From: Terfezia claveryi
Taxonomy: Eukaryota > Ascomycota > Pezizomycetes > Pezizales > Pezizaceae
DNA: 61,984 nt
Assembly: GCA_015179025.1 (NCBI GenBank)
Contig: WHUX01000276.1
Coordinates: 1 to 61,984 of the forward strand
Direction of reading: 5' to 3'
Part shown: positions 32,493 through 40,405 of the stretch, piece after piece
How positions within the stretch are numbered: position 1 is the first letter of the stretch
Layout: each line of letters opens with the position of its first letter
Made by a program: the position numbers and the translations under genes
The notes under the pieces: generated by a model
Databases searched by the model: none
The model's input: the letters and a program-made list of their open reading frames with translations, nothing else
What the model was told of the DNA's origin: nothing

Positions 32493-32538
32493 GGCCCCAT
32501 TAGAGGGGCCATGAGGAGCCACCCAGAAACCTGGGTGG
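32493..32538 (-). other. Paired hairpins in the LINE C 3' tail
   Basis: Two strong stem-loops: CCACCCAGAAACCTGGGTGG (32519-32538; 8-bp perfect stem, 4-base loop) and GGCCCCATTAGAGGGGCC (32493-32510; 6-bp stem). They lie about 40 bases from the poly-A. Homologous hairpins with changed but still paired bases are in the other two LINE tails (18729-18745; 31429-31473). Confidence 0.8.
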
Positions 32539-32853
32539 ATTGAAGAATAAGGCAAGTTAATCTACCGAACCTACGCAACTAAAAAGGAGACTCATGAATG
32601 GGATACTCCCATGCTGTCATTAACCGGCAGTGCCAGATGAGCCCGAGGGCCCTGACTGGAGCCCCGAAGAACAAAAGAGTGCCTTACAGCCTATGAATGT
32701 GAACAGCCCTGTGCAAGTGAGAAAGACAAAATGATCCTAACAAACCTCTCGCAGGTAGAAGAAAATTAAAAACTGCGTGCTTGTAGAACAAAACTATCTC
32801 TAATAACCTCTCGCCAGTAGAAAAGGAAGAAATCCCACTCAAAATGTGTCCTA

Positions 32854-33387
32854 TCACACATCCCAGTTGTAGGCTGTGGTCCGGAAGAGTCTTTTGCCCA
32901 TGCGGAGCCCATTCTTGAGGTTGATTTCTTCTGCCAAGTAGATTACTAGTGATGACACCACCTTACCGACCCTTCTCCCTTCTAGCAACAACCACCGAAT
33001 CCCCTTAAATTGGGCATTTTTATTATCCTCCTCGATCCATCTGCGCATCAGACTGGGTTTGTACTTAATTGGGGTAGCAGGCAAGACTACTGCTTGTGTT
33101 CATACCTGTGTTGTCTGATTGTTTCTGAGGCTAGGAGATGGGTTCGGGGGTGGCGTCACTTTCTTGTGAGTTGGGGAGGGTGGAGATAAGGCTACTGCCA
33201 ACTCTTTGCCTTTGCCTTTGCCCTTTTGTGGTTTGACCGATTGTTTCTGGCCAGTCGCTACCTCTGCGTATGTAGGTACTGGATGGTCCGTATTGGTGGA
33301 GACACTGTTGGTCACCGGGGTCGGAGGTATAGTCTGTGTGCTTGTATCCGTTACTGAGGTTGGTGGTGGTGGTGGTGGCAGGGCTGG
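32854..33387 (-). pseudogene. LINE C ORF1, C-terminal part
   Basis: Continuation of ORF1 after the pogo insertion. Pro-rich segment PALPPPPPPTSV, then TYAEVATGQKQSV (the SYAAVA-like motif common before Tad ORF1 cores), a Lys-rich stretch, and then RRWIEEDNKNAQFKGIRWLL, KVVSSLVIYLAEEINLKNGL and GKRLFRTTAYNWD, typical of the RRM-like core. A TGA (Arg codon expected) lies near 33100 and the frame ends at about 32854. No zinc knuckle follows, so the C-terminus is truncated or naturally short. It would bind LINE RNA. Confidence 0.7.
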
Positions 33388-33412
33388 TACCGTATTAATT
33401 CGCAAGTAAGAA
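33388..33412. repeat. Left terminal inverted repeat of the pogo-like element (with TA)
   Basis: TACCGTATTAATTCGCAAGT and five further bases, the exact reverse complement of 35614-35638. TA at 33388-33389 is the target duplication. Confidence 0.93.
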
Positions 33413-35636
33413 TGCTGTCTTATTCACGAACGGGCGGTCGGAGGGGCCTTAAATTTACTGTCTTATATGCGATACTAGCTTAAACACGAGATACTTTCTT
33501 ATAAAAGAATTTCCGCGGAAAAAAAATAAAATTCCGACAGTTGTATAATTGGTATCTAGTTACACGATCTCCTCCCCAAGCGTAATGGCAGCATATCGGA
33601 CAGCCTCTTCTTCAGTAATGTAATCTCCTGCTCATTGTCACTTCCATCCGCTTCCTCTTCATCATCCACAATCTCAAGGTCTGAACTTTCATCCTCCATG
33701 TCTGTTGGCAGGTCAGGTTGGTCTTCAGACTCAGGAGGTAATTGCCATTCAGGGACTGTATAGTTCGGAATTCCTTCAATATGAATTTCGGAGTCTGCTG
33801 TACCATCGATTAGGATAGTGATTCCACATTTGTGAAATAAGCGAGTCTAAGTAGTATTAGCTAAGTATAGGTGGATGCCGGAACTTGAAGGTTGTACTTA
33901 CAATTATATCATAGTTGGTAGATACTGACTTCCATGCCTCGGCTACCCATTTGGTCATAAGAATTCGCCGTTGGGAAGCAGTATATTTATTCTCTATCCA
34001 ATTGTCGAGATTGGCGGCATAGTGCAATTTTGATATCTCATCAAGTTGTTTCTTGAATGGTGTATGAACGATATATCTAGTGGTTGAACTAGACTTGTAC
34101 ATCTAGGAGGAACCATAACGGGAACTGTATGCATATCCTTTATCATTTTTTTGACAGTTGAAGTCTTTTGAAGTTTATGCACATCCAAAACTAGCATCCG
34201 AGGTAATGTACTGAAAATCCCATCTGCACCAGCTGCTTTCCACTGGCGTTTGAGCCATATTAAAGTCACAGCTTCGTATCATAGCTTTGTCTACTCATGT
34301 ATTGACTTGAAAGTCAATTACCACCCCTTTATCCCAACTTTGTTTTTCCAATTTTGTAATCTTCATACCTTTACCTTTAAAAACAATCAATGGCTTGATT
34401 CGAAAAACGCCATCTCCAAAAATTGTGAGTTGGACATTGCCTGCCACTTGTCTAAACCACTACTAGTACTTTTGACCCAAATAGTCTTTTCACCAGTTGT
34501 TGCATATGTGCGACCATCCATGAATTCAAATAGTAATGGTGTCTGATCCATATTAGCAATATTCCCAAGCATATATACACCAATGTCATGTTGAACCTCA
34601 TTATAATGTAGCTTTAGAGTAGAAATTTGACGAATAAATTGATGAAATGCTTGGATCAAAGGTAGAGAATCGATTGGCTTCTGTTGAGCTTTATTTGTTG
34701 GAGCTCGGTAACCGATACGGTTGCGTTTTTGAAATCACCAAAACCAGGTCAAGGAGAACTTGAAATGATATCTAAAATTCATTAATTTCTAAAAGTACAA
34801 TAGAATAAATTACTCACACTTTAGCTTTAATAATATTATCAAAGACCACACGGTCTGGATAATGCTGTTCATACAACCTTCGTGCTTCTGCCATGAACCA
34901 AGATCGTGTCACCTTGCGACCTTTGTTTCTAAGAACAAGAAACTTTGCATGAAGCTTATATTCTAGTTCTAGATGTAAAGCACCATGTCCAGCTACATTT
35001 TTCCATTGACCTACTCGCATCTGCATAATGCTGCCCTTATTTTCCATCCAGGATTTAAGCATTTTTTCGGAAATACCTAGAATCTGTGCAACACGGTATT
35101 TTGAAAACCACCGAGCTATAACTGCCTCCGTAATTGGATCGATAGAGGGGGAGGTATGTTCTTTAGCATATATGATAGCTGCCAGTTTGAATTCCCGGGT
35201 GTATTGATGTCTTCGGACTGGAATATTCAAAGTGGGGGCTTGCTTTCCAGCCTCATGTAAGGCATTGAAGTGTACAATGTCTTGTGCCACATCAGGTCCT
35301 TCGGAATCCACGTTTGATAGTGCTGGAATCGCTGTCCGCCTGCTAGAGTTCTGTAGTTGCAATACTGAGGTTGCGCGAGGTTTTTGGCCAGTGGTTTGCG
35401 CACTGGGTCCAGGACGAGGCGCCTGTGGAATTGGCATCGCAACAAGTGATGGTGATGAGGGAAAGAACCGGTTGCGCCAGTCAACGTTGATATTACTATA
35501 CTGCTATCTTATAAGAAAAATTTGCTGTCTAAAACACGATTCGGATATCTCGGCCAAAATTAGGCTGTTTTACCCCTGTCTTATACGCGAATACTGTCCT
35601 GCCGAGTAGTACTTTCTTACTTGCGAATTAATACGG
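33390..35636 (-). mobile_element. Pogo-like DNA transposon inserted in LINE C ORF1
   Basis: 2247 bp between TA dinucleotides, with perfect inverted repeats (25 bp counting TA). It encodes a DDE_1-type transposase on the minus strand. The insertion lies between Ile and Pro-Ala-Leu codons of LINE C ORF1. Removing the element and one TA restores that frame exactly, which fixes both borders. Confidence 0.92.
33857..35484 (-). pseudogene. Pogo/CENP-B-like DDE transposase (degraded)
   Basis: ATG near 35437. HTH part: REFKLAAIIYAKE, VAQILGISEKMLKSWMENK. Second DNA-binding part: LEYKLHAKFLVLRNKGRKVT, then SWFMAEARRLYEQHYPD. A 46-nt intron (34817 to 34772, donor GTGAGT, acceptor TAG) joins the frame to FKFSLTWFW, a TGA in place of Arg, then FQKRNRIGYRAP. 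Catalytic blocks: NIANMDQTPLLFEFMDG (first Asp), LVLDVHKL (second Asp) and CTSLVQPLDISFI (third block). A TGA (Trp expected) and at least two frameshifts lie between 34400 and 34260. It would cut and paste the element at TA if intact. Confidence 0.8.
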
Positions 35637-35638
35637 TA
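35614..35638. repeat. Right terminal inverted repeat of the pogo-like element (with TA)
   Basis: Exact reverse complement of 33388-33412. TA at 35637-35638. Confidence 0.93.
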
Positions 35639-36240
35639 TATGGGAGGAAATTAGGAATTCCCAATATCTTGATGCACCCTCATCGACCATCTCGAGAGAG
35701 TCGGGAACAAATGCGCTGACGTTGTGAATTCGTTGATACTGCCTACCAAACATACTGATAATGAAGTCAAGTTCATCAATGTCTCGGCCGTCTGGAGGCC
35801 CTATGGCTGCTCTCAACTCGGCCATGGTATTCCAAACTTCCTTTTAAAGCATTAGACCGTTATTACTGTAGCTTACAAGTATCGGATTCTCATTGTCAGT
35901 GTTGCCTGCAATTGACTTAGTGTCGCTCCCATAACTTTCGGTTGACTCTTCGTCATCGGTATTGCTTGCTGGCTTGGTGATCTCATTGTGATCTGACTTG
36001 ATGTCGTCGATGTCGCTATTACAGTTGTCATAGTTAGCTATGGTAGCTTTCATTATCCGTGCTATGTGGTCTGGGTGGACTTGGATGATAGGTGGTGCCA
36101 CTAGTGTAGGGCTTGCCGACTGTGGATGTGTTTGCAGGGTTGTGACTGTGGCTGGGTGTCCGGTGACTGGAAGTCGAGTTTTCAGTGGCGGGTTACACTT
36201 GTCGAGCTTGCCCGGGTTGTCTTTCCTCTTTCTCTGAGGC
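35639..36240 (-). pseudogene. LINE C ORF1, N-terminal part
   Basis: Start taken at MPQRKRKDNPGKLDK (36240) because a related start is found in the LINE remnant at 48010 (KRKDNP ... RLPVTG). A basic N-terminus, Thr/Pro-rich stretch and acidic region (NTDDEESTESYGSDTKS) follow. A TAA at 35844 (CAA expected) is followed without a frame change by EVWNTMAELRAAIGPPDGRD and WEFLISSHI, where the pogo element begins. An upstream ATG at 36392 is also open but lies in CT-rich leader sequence. Confidence 0.7.
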
Positions 36241-36576
36241 ATGTCTGGTATTGTGTGGGAGTTACAAATTCCCTGATTGGGTGGTACCCACTTGGTGTGG
36301 GTGCTCTCGCGGAATCGTGGACCAATGCCCGTGAGGGGGGATTTCTGTGAGAGCGAGGAAGAAGACAGAGGAAGAGGGGGAAAAAGCTTCAATCGAGGGG
36401 GAAAGGGTCGCGATAGTTGTTCCCCTGAGGTCTGTGTAGATATTCTTGATGTGGACAGCGAGGGCTATCTCGTGGTGCTGTCCTCTTGTCTGTAGGTGCT
36501 CTGGTTGTTGAGATCTGACCAAGCACTCGTCCTGTCAAGGTGGTTGTTCTGAACTCTCCAATGATATTATAAGCTC

Positions 36577-36696
36577 GTTTGGATATATTGCATACCTGCT
36601 CAGGAATGCTCCGATACTCCGATGAGACTGGAGAATAAAATAAATTTGTTTTAAGAAATGTATGCTCTTATATACCCAGATTGCCTATTCCAGACC
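36577..36696. other. hAT 5' flank of the transposase gene
   Basis: hAT sequence between the LINE C insertion and the right minisatellite. It contains a TATATACCC box-like stretch at about 36671-36680, upstream of the transposase ATG on the minus strand once LINE C is removed. Confidence 0.4.
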
Positions 36697-36812
36697 AGCC
36701 TGGTCGGACTGGGCCGGACTGGGCGGACTGGGCCGGACTGGGCGGACTGGGCCAGACTGGTCGGACTGGTCGGACTGGTCAGACTGGTCGGACTGGTCGG
36801 ACTGCAGTCCAT
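36697..36812. repeat. Minisatellite (GGCGGACTGG)n, right side of the hAT
   Basis: About 11 units of 10 bp, first GGGCCGGACT-like and then GGTCGGACTG-like. Same family and same orientation as 30799-30912. Confidence 0.85.
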
Positions 36813-36935
36813 GAGATAGCCCGCCGCGGCAGGGCCGGGCCGGCCCAGGCTGTTTCAGACCAGCACGGACCTCGGCCCTCAGTCCAGGCCTCCGGCGGCC
36901 TAAAGGCTGGCCCAGCTGGCCGGTTGGTGACACTG

Positions 36936-36943
36936 ATCATATC
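36936..36943. repeat. hAT target duplication ATCATATC, right
   Basis: Exact copy of 30690-30697. Confidence 0.9.
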
Positions 36944-37440
36944 TCAAGGACCGCCACCCCCATAGTGCGTGAAATGCTACATGGCTATCAATCTATTGTG
37001 CATAACGTTAATTATATGTATATTTCCTCTACTGTACTATAAAGGCATCAATGTTCTCCCAGCCACGCTGACACATCTTGCACATCTTGCACATCCAGAC
37101 AACTTGATTCTGTTACGTGCTATGTGCCACCATGCCTTTGACGCAGCACATCCCAACTGGGTAATGGTGCCGACGGAGGAAACTCTGAATGTGTATGTAC
37201 ATCCGGTATGAACAGCGAGACTATCAATCTCGCAGGCGGGCTGGCCTGAGGGGGGAGAGGCAGAGCAGAACTCTCCTGAACATAGATAAAGGTGGAGTAC
37301 TTTATCAACCTTGCATCCTCCCAGAGGGTTTCCCCTTAATGGAACCGTCACTCAAACCCTCAAACTGGCCCAAGATATAGGGCAGCGAACACACTGCCGT
37401 AATTATTAAGCCCTTTTTGGCCTTTTCCCTCAATAAGTTG
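36944..37440. other. Low-copy region without a supported gene
   Basis: Normal GC content and no RIP-like decay. Short open frames exist on both strands without a recognisable motif. CACATCTTG is repeated in tandem at about 37072-37090. Confidence 0.4.
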
Positions 37441-37755
37441 TAGTCCAGACAGCCTCCGCAAGTGAGTGAGCCAACACCGTCCAAGAGCAAGAAGAGGGTT
37501 CGGGGAGTTGACGAGGAGGACAAAGGAAAGGGTGGTGAAGAGGATGATGGAGGAGAAGGATACGGAAGAGAGGGCCGAAAGGAGAAAAGGTCGAGGGTGA
37601 AAAGACAGGTTACACCGAGTGATCGGAACCTCCGGCCCCGAAGGCCTGCAAAGGTGAAATTTGCCTACGGGCCGGATAGCACGTCGCAGGATGCCATTGA
37701 TACGGCCCTGAGGTGTCTGGAGAAACACCCTGACAGTGAAAAAAGGCGGAAGTAG
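37441..37755 (+). CDS. Small basic/acidic hypothetical protein or exon
   Basis: About 100 codons of strongly charged protein: SKSKKRVRGVDEEDKGK, a Gly/Glu/Asp run, REGRKEKRSRVKRQVTPSD, RNLRPRRPAKVKFAY, ending KHPDSEKRRK with stop TAG at 37753. No ATG opens the frame. It is entered through CAGACAG at about 37446-37452, which could be a 3' splice site, so this may be a last exon. Two basic clusters resemble nuclear localisation signals. I do not recognise the protein, and it may be a chance frame. Confidence 0.3.
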
Positions 37756-38156
37756 TGATGCCCTGGTGGACCGCTGGAAGCTGGCACAGGAGGATTGCTA
37801 CGATTAATTGCTTAACATTTGCTTAACAGATAGGAGAGCTCGATAGCAAGACGTGATTCCCTGGGGCGTATCACTATAAGAAGTAGATATGTGACTTCCA
37901 CTGTAGACTGTCCTTATGTGCCATACTTGACTTGCGGAGAATATGTTTCGAACCAAGATTACTCGCTCCAGCCTAGAATAAATCTGAAGGGGGATTCTTG
38001 CACGGTAAAATTACGGGTATATGCACATGTGTTAAAATGCCCCTATTGTTAAGTAATGTACACGGCAGGGCAATCCCACCCGCGCTAAAATAACTTCTTG
38101 GCACACATTATGTCTTCAGGCTGGGTGGCGAAGACTGTTCGTGCGCGCAAACTTTA
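37756..38156. other. Unassigned spacer
   Basis: No supported gene or repeat. GTCTTC...GAAGAC at 38112-38134 foreshadows the tandem array that follows. Confidence 0.4.
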
Positions 38157-38293
38157 GTCTTCCGTGTTGATAATAAAGACTACTACGTGCCGTGCAATAT
38201 TTGTCTTCGTGTTGATAATGAAGACTGCTACGTGCCGTGCAATATTTGTCTTCTGTGTTGATAATGAAGACTACTACGTGCCGTGCAATATTT
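38157..38293. repeat. Three tandem copies of a 45-46 bp unit
   Basis: Units of the form GTCTTC(C/T)GTGTTGATAATGAAGAC plus TACTACGTGCCGTGCAATATTT. Each unit has an internal inverted pair GTCTTC...GAAGAC. A fourth partial GTCTTCA follows. There are no spacers between units, so it is not a CRISPR array. Confidence 0.9.
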
Positions 38294-38980
38294 GTCTTCA
38301 AGCTGGAAATGTAGGCTACCTCGCTCATTTAATAATATCATGATTATTTCACCTTCCACTCTGTGCTTGAAGATTTCATGTCATGTGCACGATTTGAGCA
38401 CTGCTGTTGCCATGACATGATGGCTTCAACTCTACAATTGCGATTGAAGATGCTGACTGCTATCTTCTCCTCTATAGTCAATACTGCCTCCATTGTGTTT
38501 TCTACTCCAATTGCAAAATTAAGACCAGGTGATTAAGACAATCTGTATTGTTCTCCCACCGCCCTGGGCTAGATGCCCTTGACAAGTCAAGTAACTACCA
38601 TATACATCTTGGCCTGTTGACTCCATATGAATTGATATGACTGTCAATGAATGTGTAATGTAATGTAATTTCAAGGGGCAGAACAAATCCACTTGAAAGA
38701 TATCAAGTAATGTTATATACACTGATATGTATGACCTGAATTATTGGTAGGGTATGATATGATGCTATATGTGTTCATATGACGGTATATCCTACCTAGT
38801 TTTTTGGTGAACTACATATGACATGGTTGCATATGTATGCGAATTATTGCTTAGGTGGGTTGCTGACTGTTTATTTCTTTCTTCTTCTTCACTTAAACTT
38901 GGTATCCACATAGTATACACACATCTCTACACCACTGTACCCTATACATCTCTATCACCGTAATCTTTTTATACAACACA
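38294..38980. other. Spacer and CT-rich leader before the C2H2 pseudogene
   Basis: No gene. The last 110 bases (38875-38980) are CT-rich with TATACA boxes, like fungal promoter and 5' leader sequence, and run into the ATG at 38981. Confidence 0.4.
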
Positions 38981-39740
38981 ATGATTGAATACCAATCACT
39001 AAATATGGAATGCCCAGTGCTTGGCTATACCAAATCCTATAAAGGGAAGTCGGCAAATAGCAGCTTACAGCAACACCTGAAGGCATCACACAAAGACTAT
39101 GCACTTCAGAGTAATAAACAACAGCCTGTACGAGACCCCAGGACTGTACGTAAAGAAATTAATGCTTGGTATAAAGCCAAATACCCTCGCCATAGACTCA
39201 CCTTGACCAGGATGAAGCAAATCAAAGGTTTGGCTGAGAAGCTTTTAGAGAAGGAAAACCTAGCTCGGAAGCCTCAAAGATTGCTTCCACCAGTACTGAA
39301 CACAATAGTTGATAAAAGAAATGTGTATTGGATCTTAGAGGAGAGATATGGTCTGTTTGTGGGCAGGTTAAAAAGGATATATGATTGGAACCGGGCAGCG
39401 AAAGTATGTATAGAACGCAATTGGCATATATCATTCTGGATTGTTAACAGAAGCTATGTAGAAAGTCACCCGATTCTCAAAGCAACCCATATTCAATGAG
39501 GAGGTTGGAGATGAATGGGAAGCATATTTGAGCTACAGCCTGTAGATCCTTGAATACCGAAGTCAAATGAAGGACTACCAGGCTTCAGAGGAAGCATTTG
39601 ATTATAGACTTCAACTTTAGAAAGAAGACTACACGGCCACCAGGACAATGCGAATTCAGGAGGAAGCCGAGATACTGTATAGACAGAAGTACAAGTCGTA
39701 ATACCAGGATGATTATGACTATGAAGTATGCCCCCATATT
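38981..39740 (+). pseudogene. C2H2-finger protein remnant
   Basis: ATG at 38981 opens 172 codons. Near the N-terminus MECPVLGYTKSYKG ... LQQHLKASH resembles a single C2H2-type finger. A long basic helical region follows (TRMKQIKGLAEKLLEKENLA). The stop at 39497 follows a one-base slip. In the next frame protein-like sequence continues (KQPIFNEEVGDEWEAYLSYS; ILEYRSQMKDYQASEEAFDY; KEDYTATRTMRIQEEAEILY), interrupted by TAG, TAG and TAA. It looks like a transposon-type or host protein that decayed recently. I cannot name the family. Confidence 0.5.
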
Positions 39741-40405
39741 GGAGCGCATAGAGCGTCTTTCTTGTATGACTAGAGCCCAGGTACGTACAGTATGTTAAAT
39801 ATGGAGAACAAGTCACGGAAGTGCGTAAGGTCTAGGCACTGGTTTGAGCGCGCAATGTAAAGCACAGAAGTATGTACAGCGATAGGTATATTCAGTGGAG
39901 CCTTTGCAGAAGCTTAAGTCTACTATAGGATTATTAGAAGATTTTGCATCGTGTAAAAAATAGAATGCGCTGGGTATGCTGAAATATGCGAATAGTAGCA
40001 AGAATCTGGGTTTTCATTCAAACTGTATGTTAAGAAAATAACCCAGAATAAGACGCTGAGACAGCTTTTGCCAAAACCGCCATCCTATATATAAATAAGA
40101 CTGCAGTCTTGTCCGCGAGTTCTACGGTATGCCAAACAACAACATAGCCAACGACATAAATAATTGCAATACCTCCATCTGGGGAATTGTGCATCCTGTA
40201 CTTGGTAGTTAGTAAGACCTTACTGGGCCTACGTATTCATACGTGAGTCCATGAAATGTGCACAGAAATATTTCAAATTGTTCTTAAACTACATGAGCTT
40301 GAAACGTTACAACCAGACAAAAAAATCAATACCCCATGTTCACATTCCTACACTTTCACGTTCTATCCAACTTCACTCTCCATCCAACTTCACATTCAAC
40401 CCTGC
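39741..40405. other. Unassigned spacer
   Basis: No supported gene. A tandem CCAACTTCAC-like repeat lies at about 40366-40395. This would be the 3' flank of the gene at 40406-42121. Confidence 0.4.

Larger units (their letters stand above)
32455..36563 (-). mobile_element. LINE C: complete ORF1-only LINE, interrupted by a pogo element
   Basis: Bounded by a perfect 13-bp target duplication, so both ends are defined. On the minus strand it has a 5' UTR (36563-36241), ORF1 (36240 to 32854 across the pogo insertion), then a 3' UTR of about 390 bp and a poly-A (T run from 32455). With the pogo element and one TA removed it is about 1.86 kb and never had room for ORF2. It must have moved with enzymes from a full LINE, as SINE-like or HAL1-like elements do. 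Its tail is related to those of the ORF2-bearing tails at 18225 and 31391. Confidence 0.85.
30698..36935 (-). mobile_element. hAT element with minisatellites near its ends, multiply interrupted
   Basis: Ends CAGTATTTTGATCGGGCCGG (left) and, inverted, CAGTGTCACCAACCGGCCAG (right) share the CAGT start and GC-rich subterminal DNA of hAT elements. A perfect 8-bp duplication surrounds the element. The transposase N-terminus is encoded on the minus strand at 31773-32416. A LINE tail (31391-31772) and an ORF1-only LINE (32455-36563) have inserted since. Without them the element would be about 1.7 kb and lack the catalytic domain, so it is internally deleted and non-autonomous. A decameric minisatellite lies near each end. 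Confidence 0.85.

Noticed and set aside
36681..36965. Glycine/threonine-rich frames on both strands (GLGQTGRTG; DQSDQSDQ)
   Set aside because: Frames through the decamer minisatellite; the codons only mirror the repeat.
38157..38293. Possible CRISPR array
   Set aside because: Units are directly tandem without unique spacers, there are no cas genes and the DNA is eukaryotic in character.
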